A stretch of 64,000 nt of DNA from an uncultured Trichococcus sp. (GCF_963667775.1 NZ_OY764015.1:1195168-1259167), one strand, 5' to 3'; positions 27,275 to 37,015 are shown, counted from the stretch's first letter. The notes: generated by a model not told the origin, from the sequence alone. Numbers and translations are program-made.

Positions 27275-28243
27275 TTATTGGAAGTCCGTTGCGATCTCTT
27301 CGACCATCAAATGGATTGATTCTATCCCGCCGCCTGAGAGATACCACAAGTCGGAGGACAGGTTGATGATTTTATTATTTTTGTAAGCATCCGTCTGATA
27401 GACGAAATCATTCTCCAACAACGCCGCGTTTTCATCAGAAGCTGTTCCGATTGCCGCTGTGCGGTCGACGACAAATAAAATCTGCGGATTGATTTCCAGC
27501 AACCCCTCATACCCGACGGACTGTCCGTGCGTGGAATCTTCGAGCGCTGCATCGACAGGCGTGAAGCCCAATGTCTCATAGATGAACCCGAAGCGTGAGC
27601 CTGTGCTGAAAGCGGACATGCTGCCGTCGTTCAGGAGCAACGTCAATGTTTTCTCGCTGATTCCGGCTGTCGTCGCTTTGACGGACTCAATCTCCTCGTT
27701 CAAGGTTGCAACGGCCTCTTCGGCTGCCTCCTCTTCATCAAAGATGGTGCCTAATGCAGTGATGTTCTTTTGGACCGATCCCCAATAGTCCGTATAATCG
27801 ACAGAGAGTACGACTACAGGGGCGATTTCCTCCAATTGTCCCGCGAAATCAATCAAGCGGTTGGAAATGATGATGAGCTCCGGCGCCAAATTCGCCAACG
27901 CCTCAACATTCGGTTCCTTCAATGTCCCCACATTTTCGAATTGATCTGCCTTATCCGCCAGATAAGCCGGCATGTTATCGGTCGCTGTTCCTGTGACTGC
28001 ATCCTTCTTACCCAAGGCGATCAGTGTGTCCAAATGGCCGAAATCCAAAACAGCTACATTTTCAGGATCTTTCGGCACTTCTACGGAGCCGAGCGCATCC
28101 TCGATGGTCACCGTTGTTTCAGTTTCCGAAGTCGAAGTCGTTGTTGTTGAATCTGCCGCATCGGCAGCCCCTTCTTGGGCGCCGCAAGCCGCCAAGGTAA
28201 AGATTGAAGCCAAACTGATGATTGTCTTTTGCCATTTTTTCAT
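27275..28243 (-). CDS. Siderophore ABC transporter substrate-binding lipoprotein
   Basis: A 322-residue class III (FhuD/CeuE-like) binding protein. The signal peptide ends in the lipobox LAAC (Cys about 20), then a Thr/Ser/Glu-rich linker, and two lobes joined by a long helix. It is the last gene of a permease-permease-ATPase-binding protein operon in the order of B. subtilis yclNOPQ (petrobactin) and Vibrio/Campylobacter catecholate systems. A catecholate ferric siderophore is therefore the likely ligand. Controlled by Fur boxes at 30965-30995. Confidence 0.93.
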   Translation of the reverse strand: MKKWQKTIISLASIFTLAACGAQEGAADAADSTTTTSTSETETTVTIEDALGSVEVPKDPENVAVLDFGHLDTLIALGKKDAVTGTATDNMPAYLADKADQFENVGTLKEPNVEALANLAPELIIISNRLIDFAGQLEEIAPVVVLSVDYTDYWGSVQKNITALGTIFDEEEAAEEAVATLNEEIESVKATTAGISEKTLTLLLNDGSMSAFSTGSRFGFIYETLGFTPVDAALEDSTHGQSVGYEGLLEINPQILFVVDRTAAIGTASDENAALLENDFVYQTDAYKNNKIINLSSDLWYLSGGGIESIHLMVEEIATDFQ

Positions 28244-28261
28244 TTTCCATTCTCCTCTATG

Positions 28262-29023
28262 TTAAATTGCTTGATACGTGCAATGTTTTTTTCCATCTGC
28301 AGTCGTGATGACTTCCAATGGCACTTCATATAATTCCTGCAGAACTTGAGTCCGGATCACTTCCTCGACCGTGCCGCTCCGGAAGACTTTCCCATTTTTC
28401 ATGGCGATGATGTTGTCCGAAAAAACGGAGGCGAAATTGACGTCGTGGATGACGACCAGAATGGTTTTACCCAATTCATCCGCCAAATTCCGGATGGTCT
28501 GCATCGTCACAATGCTCTGCTTCAAATCGAGATTGTTCAGCGGTTCATCCAATAAGATATACTCGGTATCCTGCACCAAGATCATCGCGATGGCCGCCCG
28601 TTGGAGTTGCCCCCCAGACAACGTATCCAAATAGCGGTTGGAGAATTCCACCAGGTTCAGATAGCCCAAAACCTTGTCGATCATAGCATGATCTTCTTCA
28701 TTCAGCCTGCCCTTCGTATAGGGGAACCTGCCGAACGAGACTAGTTCACGGACCGTCATACGCACTTGATAAGCATTCTGTTGTTTCAGGATCGAAAGCT
28801 CCCTCGCCAGTTCATCGGATTGCCAGGCCTCAATTTCTTTCCCGTGTATCGTCAATATGCCTTCGTCCTTTGTCAACAGACGGCTGATGACTGAAAGGAG
28901 CGTACTTTTGCCTGCCCCGTTTGGACCGATGAAAGCCGTTATTTTACCTCTCTCGATAGCCAAAGAGATATCATCCAATACTTTTTCATCCTCATAGGCT
29001 TTGCTGACATGACTGATTTTCAT
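28262..29023 (-). CDS. Siderophore ABC transporter ATP-binding protein
   Basis: A 253-residue FecE/YclP-type ATPase. Walker A GPNGAGKST (33-41), signature LSGGQLQR, Walker B YILLDEPLNNLD and the H-loop VIHD are intact. The ATG overlaps the stop of the upstream permease (ATGA). It powers uptake through the two permeases encoded upstream, and the binding protein gene follows 18 bases later. Confidence 0.95.
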   Translation of the reverse strand: MKISHVSKAYEDEKVLDDISLAIERGKITAFIGPNGAGKSTLLSVISRLLTKDEGILTIHGKEIEAWQSDELARELSILKQQNAYQVRMTVRELVSFGRFPYTKGRLNEEDHAMIDKVLGYLNLVEFSNRYLDTLSGGQLQRAAIAMILVQDTEYILLDEPLNNLDLKQSIVTMQTIRNLADELGKTILVVIHDVNFASVFSDNIIAMKNGKVFRSGTVEEVIRTQVLQELYEVPLEVITTADGKKHCTYQAI

Positions 29024-29982
29024 AACTTACTCCTTTCCTTCCATAATAACCAAAAGAAATAGATTCCCCCGAACAGTTCGACCAGAATGCTTAAATTCGT
29101 CTGCAACTTGAAAACTTCCTCTGCCAGAAATTGTCCGGCCACGACCATCACAAAACTGAGTAGACTCGCACCAGGCAGCAGATAGTTCAGGCAATACGTC
29201 CTGAACAGACGATAAGCGATATTCGCCGCCACAAAACCGAGAAACATCATCGGCCCGACGAGCGCTGCAGAGACAGTCATCAACAGGATGACATGCATGA
29301 AGGTGAGCTTCGTCTCCTTTTCGACGGAGATCCCTAAATTTTTGGCCATTTGTGTACCCAGTCCCATAACTTCCAACACCTTCCGCTTGCGCCACAGACT
29401 GATGATCGAAAACATGGCGATCGGAACAGCCAAAACAAGTACAGAATCATTGATGTTCTGAAAACTGGCATACAGCTTCGTCTGCAGTTTGTCGTACTCA
29501 TTCGGATCCATCAGCACCTGCATGAAGGAACTGATACTGTTGAAAAAAGTCCCCATGATAAGCCCGATCATCAAAATGATTTGCATATCGTAATTTTTCC
29601 GGTTCCACGAAAGCCGGTACAGCAAGAAATAACTGCCCAACATCAAGAATACCAGGAAAACGAACTGCCATTCCGCATTCAATTGGCTGCCCAGCAACGA
29701 GAAGCTGAAGAACATCAACACTGTCTGCAGAAGGCGGTAGAAGGATTCGACCCCTAGAATGCTAGGGGTCAAAAAGTTACTGTGCACAATCGTCTGAAAG
29801 CTGACTGTCGCAAAAGCAGTGCTGATACTGATGACCGCAAATGTCAAAAGTTTCGTGCTCCGCAACTTCATAATGAACAAATTACCGATACCCTGGTTCC
29901 AAAAAAAATAAACCAAAGCCACAGCCACTGCCATCACCGCCAACCGCTTCATAATGATGCGATTTTTCAACACGTTTTTCAT
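29020..29982 (-). CDS. Siderophore ABC transporter permease (second)
   Basis: A 320-residue FecCD-family permease with about nine hydrophobic spans (YclO-like). The coupling region GLGTQMAKNLGISVE and the segment AALVGPMMFLGFVAANIAYRL fit the family. ATG 29982 overlaps the stop of the first permease by four bases (ATGA), which decides the start over a longer frame. Heterodimerises with the product of the gene upstream. Confidence 0.93.
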   Translation of the reverse strand: MKNVLKNRIIMKRLAVMAVAVALVYFFWNQGIGNLFIMKLRSTKLLTFAVISISTAFATVSFQTIVHSNFLTPSILGVESFYRLLQTVLMFFSFSLLGSQLNAEWQFVFLVFLMLGSYFLLYRLSWNRKNYDMQIILMIGLIMGTFFNSISSFMQVLMDPNEYDKLQTKLYASFQNINDSVLVLAVPIAMFSIISLWRKRKVLEVMGLGTQMAKNLGISVEKETKLTFMHVILLMTVSAALVGPMMFLGFVAANIAYRLFRTYCLNYLLPGASLLSFVMVVAGQFLAEEVFKLQTNLSILVELFGGIYFFWLLWKERSKL

Positions 29983-30932
29983 GCAGTCCGCCCTCCTTTC
30001 AGCAACAGCCACAAGAACAGACCACCGCCGAAAACACCCAGTACCGTTTCTACCGGTATTTCGTATGGAGGGATAACCGCGCGCGAAAAGATATCGCACA
30101 GCAACAGGAAAACCGCTCCAAAAAGCGCAACCTTGCCGTGGGTATTGCGGATGTTGTCGCCGAAGCGCAATGATACAAGATTCGGGATGATGACTCCCAA
30201 AAACGGCAGATTTCCGACCGTACTCAAGATGACAGCAACCGTCAAGGATACGAATAGTGTCCCGATGAACAGGACCGCTTCAAAAGGCAAACCAAGATTT
30301 TTGGCCGCGTCTTTCCCAAAACGCGCAATCGTAAAATGGTCGGCAAAAAAATAAAGTGCCAAAAATAACAGGAAAATGAGATACATTCCCTCATATTGTC
30401 CTTTGATGACCAATGAGAAATCTCCTTGCATCCAGGCCGAAAGATTTTGCGTGACGTTGAAGCGGAAAGCAAAGAAATTAGCTACGCCTCCCAAAATATT
30501 TCCGTACATCAACCCTAATAAAGGGATTGTCATCTGGCTCTTGAAAGGTAAGCGATTCACCACCACCAAAAAAAGGAAGGTTCCCGCTGCCGCAAAGAAG
30601 AAAGAGAGGGCCATCTTTCCCACAACCGATAAACCCGGAAAGAGAATCATGCCGCAGAGCATCCCAACTCTCGCTGCATCCACCGTTCCGACTGTATCAG
30701 GGGCAGCAAAACGGTTCTGTGTCAAGGATTGCATGATCAACCCGGATAAAGACAATCCCGCACCTGCCAAGAGAACCGTAACCGTCCTCGGCAGCCTTGA
30801 CGACAATAGGACCAGACGATCCGTGTTACTCCCGACCAGAAACTGTTCAACCGAAAACGCAGCCGTTCCCACACTCAGGGAAAGCACGATCACTCCCGCC
30901 AATGCGAGAGTAAGCAGTAATTTCTTCAACAT
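29979..30932 (-). CDS. Siderophore ABC transporter permease (first)
   Basis: A 317-residue FecCD-family permease (YclN-like), with an N-terminal signal-anchor-like span and the LLAGAGLSLSGLIMQSLTQN segment typical of BtuC-type permeases. ATG 30932 is used. A TTG at 30950, better spaced from AAGGAG, is an equal alternative that adds six residues. First gene of the operon; two Fur-type boxes and a promoter lie just upstream. Confidence 0.92.
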   Translation of the reverse strand: MLKKLLLTLALAGVIVLSLSVGTAAFSVEQFLVGSNTDRLVLLSSRLPRTVTVLLAGAGLSLSGLIMQSLTQNRFAAPDTVGTVDAARVGMLCGMILFPGLSVVGKMALSFFFAAAGTFLFLVVVNRLPFKSQMTIPLLGLMYGNILGGVANFFAFRFNVTQNLSAWMQGDFSLVIKGQYEGMYLIFLLFLALYFFADHFTIARFGKDAAKNLGLPFEAVLFIGTLFVSLTVAVILSTVGNLPFLGVIIPNLVSLRFGDNIRNTHGKVALFGAVFLLLCDIFSRAVIPPYEIPVETVLGVFGGGLFLWLLLKGGRTA

Positions 30933-30964
30933 CTCTTCACCATCTTCCAAAAACAACTCCTTAA

Positions 30965-30995
30965 TGAGAACGATTCTAATTGAGAATCATTCTCA
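30965..30995 (-). promoter_or_regulatory. Two Fur-type boxes before the siderophore operon
   Basis: TGAGAATCATTCTCA (30981-30995) is a perfect 7-1-7 inverted repeat of the Fur form. TGAGAACGATTCTAA (30965-30979) is a second, imperfect one, 16 bases away. They lie downstream of the -10 and before the first start codon, so bound Fur would block initiation or early elongation when iron is plentiful. Confidence 0.8.
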
Positions 30996-31013
30996 ATTAA
31001 TGGTATAGATGTT

Positions 31014-31042
31014 ATTCTAATGGATGAGGAAATAAAACACAA
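31014..31042 (-). promoter_or_regulatory. Promoter of the siderophore transporter operon
   Basis: TTGTGT (31037-31042) and TAGAAT (31014-31019) on the minus strand are 17 bases apart; the Fur boxes follow about 20 bases later. Confidence 0.55.
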
Positions 31043-31128
31043 TACCAAATATGAGATTTTCATGAAAAAAAGTAAGTTATTTTAAGGAAAGCGTCACCAT
31101 GCTTTCGGATCATCCGAAAAAACGAACC

Positions 31129-31164
31129 CAAAAAGACCAGTCCTTGTATGGGACTGGTCTTTTC
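31129..31164 (-). terminator. Terminator of the HerA-like gene
   Basis: AAAAGACCAGTCC (31131-31143) with GGACTGGTCTTTT (31151-31163), T-runs on both strands. Confidence 0.85.
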
Positions 31165-31173
31165 GGTCTGGCT

Positions 31174-32682
31174 TCATTTTTTCAGGATACCCAAGATACC
31201 ACGCGAGATGACGCGGCCAACTTCCCTGCCCACTTGCGACATCAAGTTTTTGGTGAATCTGTCCATTGTAGAATCGCGGGAACTGCTCGACCGTTTGGCC
31301 TCGACCTGTTCTTTTTGCCGCTCTTTTTCCAGCTGTTTCAACTGTTCGGCTTTTTCCCTGTCCCTTGCGGCAAGCTCTTCATTTTCTTCCAACTCGATCG
31401 CTTTGATTTCTGCCAATCGCTGCAGTTGTTCATAGGATGATTCCCTGTCGATTGGCTCACTGTATTTGTAGTAAAGCAAAGAACGGTTGATTTTTTCTTC
31501 CTTGACGAGCGGATCCAGGATGCCCATTTTGCTCTCCGGTGGATAAATCATGACTTGCTGAACATAGCCGGGAATTCCCTCCGCGTCGAGAAAGGAGACC
31601 AGTGCTTCACCGACCTTCAGCTCCATCAATTTTTCCCCCAATTCTTCCCCTTCCTGCTGGCGGAACGTTTCGGCTACCGCTTTGACGGTTTTCTGCTCCT
31701 TGGGTGTGAAGGCACGTAAGGCATGCTGAATTTTGTTGCCCAATTGGCTCAAGATGTCATTCGGCAGGTCGGTGGGATTTTGCGTCACAAAATAGACCCC
31801 GACTCCCTTGGAACGGATCAGCCGGACAATGAGTTCGATTTTTTCCTCAAGTACATCCGGAATATCCTGGAAAAGGACATGCGCTTCATCAAAAAAGAAC
31901 ACAATCTTTGGTTTTTCAAGGTCCCCGACTTCCGGCAATTGCTCGTACAGCTCCGAAAGGAACCATAACAGGAAGGTAGAATAGAGTTTCGGCGACATGA
32001 ACAGACGGTTCGCCATCAGAATGTTCACATAACCGCGCCCTTCTGCATCTGTTTTCAACAAATCCTGGATATCGAACATCGGCTCCCCAAAGAAAAGATT
32101 TCCTCCCTGTTCTTCGATCACCAGTAAGCCTCTCAGGATTGCACCGATCGATTGTTTGGAAATATTGCCGTATTCACGGCGAAGCTCTGTTGCGTTGTCT
32201 CCGACAAAATTCAGGATTGCCCGTAAATCTTTGATATCGATGAGCAGGAGTTGTTTCTCATCGGCAACTTTGAACGCAATGTTCATGATCCCTTCTTGGG
32301 TTTCATTAAGTCCCAACAGACGCGACAAAAGGATCGGACCCATATCGGAAATGGTCGTCCGTACAGGCACGCCGTTCGACCCAAAGATGTCCAAGAGTTC
32401 AACGGGAAACGTGCTCGGCTCAAAATCCTCCAGCTGTAGTTTCGTTACCCGTTCCATTATTTTTCCGCTCAACTCGCCTGGCTCCGCAATGCTCGCCAAG
32501 TCACCTTTGACGTCCGCAAGAAATACCGGAACACCGGCTTTACTCAACTGTTCCGCCATCACTTTCAACGTCACCGTTTTACCCGTTCCGGTCGCTCCGG
32601 CTATCAAGCCATGGCGATTCAGCTTGCTCATATGGATGATTGCCGGTTTGTCACCTTTTCCGATCACCAGTTCTTGGCGCAT
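31174..32682 (-). CDS. HerA-like ATPase, DUF853 (YjgR) family
   Basis: A 502-residue P-loop ATPase of the HerA/FtsK class. Walker A GATGTGKT (29-36), Walker B KIVFFFDEAHVLF and the sensor-like YFVTQNPTDLP identify it. The last 100 residues are charged and coiled-coil-like, then end in the short hydrophobic VGREVGRVISRGILGIL. The cellular role of YjgR proteins is not known; no NurA-type nuclease or phage-defence partner is adjacent. The ATG (32682) follows AAGGAGGAG. Single-gene unit. Confidence 0.9.
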   Translation of the reverse strand: MRQELVIGKGDKPAIIHMSKLNRHGLIAGATGTGKTVTLKVMAEQLSKAGVPVFLADVKGDLASIAEPGELSGKIMERVTKLQLEDFEPSTFPVELLDIFGSNGVPVRTTISDMGPILLSRLLGLNETQEGIMNIAFKVADEKQLLLIDIKDLRAILNFVGDNATELRREYGNISKQSIGAILRGLLVIEEQGGNLFFGEPMFDIQDLLKTDAEGRGYVNILMANRLFMSPKLYSTFLLWFLSELYEQLPEVGDLEKPKIVFFFDEAHVLFQDIPDVLEEKIELIVRLIRSKGVGVYFVTQNPTDLPNDILSQLGNKIQHALRAFTPKEQKTVKAVAETFRQQEGEELGEKLMELKVGEALVSFLDAEGIPGYVQQVMIYPPESKMGILDPLVKEEKINRSLLYYKYSEPIDRESSYEQLQRLAEIKAIELEENEELAARDREKAEQLKQLEKERQKEQVEAKRSSSSRDSTMDRFTKNLMSQVGREVGRVISRGILGILKK

Positions 32683-32795
32683 CCAAAACTCCTCCTTAGC
32701 CTGACATTTCACCCTTATTGTACAATACTTTGAAAAGCCCTTACAACATTAAGCCCTTTCTCTTTTATAGTTCCAACATCCTGTTGCATCACAGC

Positions 32796-32833
32796 GAAAA
32801 ACCACTCAGCCATTTTCGGTTGAGTGGTTCAAT
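32796..32833 (-). terminator. Terminator after mtn
   Basis: AACCACTCA (32800-32808) with TGAGTGGTT (32821-32829), T-run on the minus strand, 74 bases after the mtn stop. Confidence 0.8.
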
Positions 32834-32906
32834 CCTTGCTCCTAAAAAATCGGAAAAATACCGCAATGCCCATTTTTGATTGACCGGACATTTTCCGGAA
32901 AGGATT

Positions 32907-33599
32907 CTATTTTGAACTGTTTTTCAGCAATTCGATGACCATTTCCGCGGATTTTTTTCCTGCTTCTACGATGAATTCGTCGAATGTCAGCGCCGCACCA
33001 TCGCTTGCCCCGTCAGAAATGGCGCGGATGATTGCGAAAGGTGTCCCTAATACGTAGCAAGCCTGGGCTATCGATGCGCCCTCCATTTCTGTCGCATAGG
33101 CATCAGGGAAATGTTCCTTGATGCGATTTGTTCCGCTTTCGGAAGCTATGAAGGAATCGCTCGACACAATCGTGCCTTGTACAGCATGCAAGCCGACTTT
33201 TTCAGCTGCTTGCTTAATCTTCTCAACTACTTTCTCATCAGCCGTATAGTAATGCGGCATCTGAGGCACTTGTCCCAGAGAATAGCCGAATGCGGTAGCA
33301 TCGACATCGTGATAGGCAACTTTATCCGCAACAACGACGTCGCCCACATGCAAGTCTGCGTTTAATCCCCCGGCTGAACCGGTGTTGATGACAAATTCAG
33401 GATGATAACGATCAATGATGAAGGCGGTGGCAATGGCCGAGTTGACTTTACCGATGCCGGACTGCACCAATACCACCTCCTGATTTTCGATTTTCCCTCT
33501 TGTAAAAGCGAGGTGAAAATGAGTTTCCTCTGTTTTATCTGTCATATTTTCCAACAAAATACGATTTTCTTCTTCCATTGCTCCAATAATTCCGATCAT
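32907..33599 (-). CDS. mtn: 5'-methylthioadenosine / S-adenosylhomocysteine nucleosidase
   Basis: A 230-residue enzyme that cleaves MTA and SAH to adenine and the thioribose product, the first step of the LuxS route and of methionine salvage. It starts MIGIIGAMEEE with the catalytic Glu near 11. EMEGASIAQ supplies the ribose-binding Glu and AISDGASDG the catalytic Asp. Downstream in the nudF-unknown-mtn group, 33 bases after the unknown gene. Confidence 0.96.
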   Translation of the reverse strand: MIGIIGAMEEENRILLENMTDKTEETHFHLAFTRGKIENQEVVLVQSGIGKVNSAIATAFIIDRYHPEFVINTGSAGGLNADLHVGDVVVADKVAYHDVDATAFGYSLGQVPQMPHYYTADEKVVEKIKQAAEKVGLHAVQGTIVSSDSFIASESGTNRIKEHFPDAYATEMEGASIAQACYVLGTPFAIIRAISDGASDGAALTFDEFIVEAGKKSAEMVIELLKNSSK

Positions 33600-33632
33600 G
33601 AGTGTTTCCTTCCTTGTAGCTGCATTGTGATG

Positions 33633-34040
33633 TCATAAGGCGAAGGCTATCGCAAAAACCAGGATGATCAGCAAGATGACGATCAGGATGGCTTTGTTCA
33701 GATAGCTGTCCAGTTTTCTGCCTTTTTCTTTATCCGTCAAACGCTGCACCTTTGTTGAAGATGCCGGTTTCTCGGCCTTCCGGAACAGCTTCGCTTTTGG
33801 TTTGGCGGCCTTGGTTTTGTTGCCGTTTTCCGACCTTTTTTTTCCGTTTACGAGGCCGCTCTTCTCACCCGCAGAGGCAGTCGGCTGCCTGATGGTCTTT
33901 TCCGTAACCGACGCAGAACGCTCGGCAGCTTTTGCCTGCGGAGCTGTTTTCTTTTCGTCGGTCACCGGTTTCGTTGTTTGGTCCCTTTTGTACTGCCGAT
34001 AACGTTCCCGGGTGATCAGCGGTTTCTTTGGTTCTGGCAT
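33633..34040 (-). CDS. Unknown protein, Lys-rich with a C-terminal membrane anchor
   Basis: A 135-residue protein I cannot assign. The first 105 residues are hydrophilic, rich in Lys, Ala, Thr and Glu and probably disordered. One hydrophobic span at about 113-133 (AILIVILLIILVFAIAFAL) ends the protein, so it should be tail-anchored with the basic part inside. It lies 1 base after nudF and 33 before mtn, so co-expression is very likely. There is no signal peptide and no Cys. Confidence 0.75.
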   Translation of the reverse strand: MPEPKKPLITRERYRQYKRDQTTKPVTDEKKTAPQAKAAERSASVTEKTIRQPTASAGEKSGLVNGKKRSENGNKTKAAKPKAKLFRKAEKPASSTKVQRLTDKEKGRKLDSYLNKAILIVILLIILVFAIAFAL

Positions 34041-34041
34041 G

Positions 34042-34602
34042 CTATCCCTCTATTCTTTCCCGCAAAAGACGCATCTCCCAATACAGCATGGCATAGATTG
34101 TTTTCGAATCGCAGATTTCTCCGGATTCCCGCAAAGCTTTTGCTTCTTCGTAGGTCAATTCCAGAATTTCGATGAATTCATCCTCATCCATCGGCAAAGA
34201 ATTTTCGACTTTCGTCAAGCCTTCCGCCAAATAGATGGTGATGCGTTCATCCAAATAAGCCGGTGTCGGATAAAAAACCGTCAATTCGGACCATTTTTCC
34301 GCGCGATAATCGGTCTCTTCCTCAAGCTCACGGATCGCTGCCTGCAAAGGTTCCGTATCGGAAGTCTCCAATTTCCCTGCCGGAATCTCGACCACAGTCC
34401 GATCCAATGGTTTCCGGAACTGTCTGACCATGACCATTTTACCGTCGGAAGTGAACGGTATCATCGCTACCGCCCCCGGATGCCTGATCATCTCTCTGAC
34501 TGAAGTTTTTCCGTTCGGCAGCAGCACCTCTTCCCTCACCACATGCAACAAGACACCGTCGAATATTTTTTCACTTTTCAATGTTTTCTCTTCAAATTCC
34601 AT
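34042..34602 (-). CDS. nudF: ADP-ribose pyrophosphatase, Nudix family
   Basis: A 186-residue Nudix hydrolase of the NudF/YqkG type, splitting ADP-ribose into AMP and ribose 5-phosphate. The Nudix box is at about 95-118 (GKLETSD ... RELEEETDY). Its spacing between the first Gly and REL is one residue longer than the canonical GX5EX7RE, with D/E alternatives in the first acidic position. The residues before it, VRQFRKPLDRTVVEIPAG, are typical of the subgroup. ATG 34602 follows GGGAGG. Confidence 0.92.
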   Translation of the reverse strand: MEFEEKTLKSEKIFDGVLLHVVREEVLLPNGKTSVREMIRHPGAVAMIPFTSDGKMVMVRQFRKPLDRTVVEIPAGKLETSDTEPLQAAIRELEEETDYRAEKWSELTVFYPTPAYLDERITIYLAEGLTKVENSLPMDEDEFIEILELTYEEAKALRESGEICDSKTIYAMLYWEMRLLRERIEG

Positions 34603-34813
34603 TAATTTTACCTCCCTGTCTACTTTCCTGATCACGTCTTATCATAACCTATCTTTTCCGTTATTTACAAGACCCGCGACAGATTCGGTCCAAATGGTTA
34701 TTGGCGGTGAAAATCATCCTTTCGGCCGATAGGTGCCCACAGTGCTTTTGTGCTAAAATAATAGCATAAGCACAGACAAAGTGAACAGCACGTTATCAAA
34801 GGAGGAAAAATTT

Positions 34814-35533
34814 ATGTGGAGCAACATCAAAGATATATTGAAATACACGTTTTCCAGCGTAGTCTGCCTGGTTGCATTGGTGATTTTCTTTTTCATCTTC
34901 GAATTCGATTTTTGGACTTCGATTGGCCTGACCATCGGCTTGGGCGTGTTTCTGTATTACGTCCAAAACGGCGGAAGGATGCAAGGGTCGCGCAAGACCC
35001 AAAAACAGAGAGGCACACTCGGAAAAGTGAGCCCCGAAAAAGAGGCATTCTATCATTCAAAAGGGCTGACCAAGGAACAGATCGCCTATTTCCGCAACAC
35101 AATGGATCAGGCCAAAACTACGATCCAGGACATCGAAGCCAATCTACAGCAACGCTCAAAATTGAAGGCTATCGCGGCACGCAACGATACGGTGGATATA
35201 CTGAAGGATTTCTTCAAAAATATCGTCAATCAGCCTAACCGGCTGCACGAAGTCGACAAATTCCTGTATACGAACCTTCCTAGCTTGAAAGAGCTGACGG
35301 AAAAATACATCACCATCGACGGCCACGTTTCCAAAACGAAAGAAACATACACCGCCTTGGATAAATGCGCCAAAACGATTGATGATATGTGCCGCCACAT
35401 CGGCGAAGATTACGTTCGCTTCATGTCCAATGATATCGAGGATATGGATATCGAGTTGGAACTTGCAAAGCAAGTTTTGAAAAGGGATAATGAAGGAAAA
35501 AGCAATGCAAATGCTTTGGACGAAGAACTATAG
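34814..35533 (+). CDS. XpaC-like (5-bromo-4-chloroindolyl phosphate hydrolysis) protein
   Basis: A 239-residue protein with two adjacent hydrophobic spans (about 12-30 and 34-51), a basic stretch, then a long helical cytoplasmic domain. It matches the XpaC family by this layout and by its partner telA directly downstream (11 bases). Despite the family name, a phosphatase role is not established; the pair is usually linked with membrane stress or tellurite and bacteriocin resistance. The ATG (34814) follows GGAGG. Confidence 0.85.
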   Translation: MWSNIKDILKYTFSSVVCLVALVIFFFIFEFDFWTSIGLTIGLGVFLYYVQNGGRMQGSRKTQKQRGTLGKVSPEKEAFYHSKGLTKEQIAYFRNTMDQAKTTIQDIEANLQQRSKLKAIAARNDTVDILKDFFKNIVNQPNRLHEVDKFLYTNLPSLKELTEKYITIDGHVSKTKETYTALDKCAKTIDDMCRHIGEDYVRFMSNDIEDMDIELELAKQVLKRDNEGKSNANALDEEL

Positions 35534-35544
35534 GGGGAATACTG

Positions 35545-36768
35545 ATGGACCAATTTGATGCTACCGGACAAAATAAACAAACTGACAGCAAGGATGTCAA
35601 TCAAGAACTGGACGATTTGCTGGCGAATCCTTTCTCGGATCCATTCGCGCAGCCAACAGTCATCGCTGATGCAACCGAAGCAACAGCCGAGGCGAGCAAT
35701 CCGGATCGTCTGATCGATCGTTTGCCGGAGGAACGGCAAAAACAGGCTTTGGCATTAGCCGGCCAAATCGATGAGAACAACATGCAAGCCATCATCAGCT
35801 ATGGTGCTGCAGCCCAAAAACAGCTGGGCGAATTCTCCCATTCTATGTTGGATCACGTTCAAAATCAGGACACCGGTGAAATCGGCGATTCCTTGAACGA
35901 TCTGATGTATCGCCTCAATGAAGCCAAACCGGAAGACCTCCGTGCAGAAGACAACAACGTCTTCCGAAAAATCTTCGGCAAGGTAAAACAATCCGCTTAC
36001 GAAATGACCGCAAAGTACCAGAAGATAGGCGCCCAAATCGATAAGATCGCGATCAAACTGGATAAAGAAAAAAATAGCCTGCTCAATGACAACGTCACGT
36101 TGGAGCAGCTATACCAAAAAAACAAGGATTATTTTGAAGCCTTGAATATCTACATCGCGGCCGGCGAGGTAAAAATGGAGGATCTTCAGAAAAACGCAAT
36201 CCCGAAAGCGATCCAGGCTGCAGAAATTTCCCAAAGCCAAATGGATGTGCAGATCGTCAACGACCTGAAACAGTTCCTTGACCGACTTGAAAAACGCACC
36301 CACGACTTGCGTTTGACCAGACAAATGACGATCCAGCAAGCGCCACAGATCCGCTTGATCCAAAACACCAACCAAGCATTGGCTGAAAAAATCCAGTCCT
36401 CGATCCACACCGCCATCCCGTTATGGAAAAACCAAGTGGCCATCGCCCTTACGCTTCTGCGCCAAAAGGATGCAGTGACAGCGCAAAGGCAAGTATCGCA
36501 GACTACGAATGATCTGATGCGCAAGAATTCCGAAATGCTGAAAATATCAGCCATCGAAACAGCCAAAGAAAATGAACGGGGTGTGATCGATATCGAAACG
36601 CTCAAACAGACGCAGCAGGATCTGATCGAAACGTTGGAAGAGACGCTGAAGATCCAACAAGAAGGCCGGATCAAACGCAAAGAGGCCGAAAAAGAACTCT
36701 CTCTGATGGAAAACGACCTGAAGGTCAAGCTGCTGAATATCCACCAACAGGAACAACAACTCCACTGA
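35545..36768 (+). CDS. telA: TelA/YceH-like toxic anion resistance protein
   Basis: A 407-residue, highly helical cytoplasmic protein of the TelA family. Segments such as [18 protein letters not shown] and [11 protein letters not shown] are diagnostic. In B. subtilis the homologue yceH lies with ter-type genes; elsewhere it is always paired with xpaC, as here. Its biochemical function is unknown. The start ATG (35545) follows GGGGGA. A terminator follows at 36775-36810. Confidence 0.92.
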   Translation: MDQFDATGQNKQTDSKDVNQELDDLLANPFSDPFAQPTVIADATEATAEASNPDRLIDRLPEERQKQALALAGQIDENNMQAIISYGAAAQKQLGEFSHSMLDHVQNQDTGEIGDSLNDLMYRLNEAKPEDLRAEDNNVFRKIFGKVKQSAYEMTAKYQKIGAQIDKIAIKLDKEKNSLLNDNVTLEQLYQKNKDYFEALNIYIAAGEVKMEDLQKNAIPKAIQAAEISQSQMDVQIVNDLKQFLDRLEKRTHDLRLTRQMTIQQAPQIRLIQNTNQALAEKIQSSIHTAIPLWKNQVAIALTLLRQKDAVTAQRQVSQTTNDLMRKNSEMLKISAIETAKENERGVIDIETLKQTQQDLIETLEETLKIQQEGRIKRKEAEKELSLMENDLKVKLLNIHQQEQQLH

Positions 36769-36774
36769 TACCTT

Positions 36775-36810
36775 AGAGCTGCCTCGTCTTTTCGGGGCAG
36801 CTCTTCATTT
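36775..36810 (+). terminator. xpaC-telA terminator
   Basis: AGAGCTGCC (36775-36783) with GGCAGCTCT (36796-36804), followed by TTCATTT. Confidence 0.75.
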
Positions 36811-36918
36811 ATCCTCTTATCCTGATTTTTGTCCTTGTGAAGCTGTGCTTTTCCCGCAACAGATGGATGGCTCCCACTTCCTGTTTTCAGAAAAGCCTTC
36901 ATCCCAAGGGCTTATTGT

Positions 36919-36946
36919 TTGTATTGTGACTCCTTTTATATATAAT
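36919..36946 (+). promoter_or_regulatory. Promoter of the GlsB-type gene
   Basis: TTGTAT (36919-36924) and TATAAT (36941-36946) with 16-base spacing. Confidence 0.55.
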
Positions 36947-37015
36947 AGTAGTACAGTTAATAAGAAATAACTATATTGTTACTGCACTTGTACTTGAAAA
37001 AAAGGAGGAAAAAAA

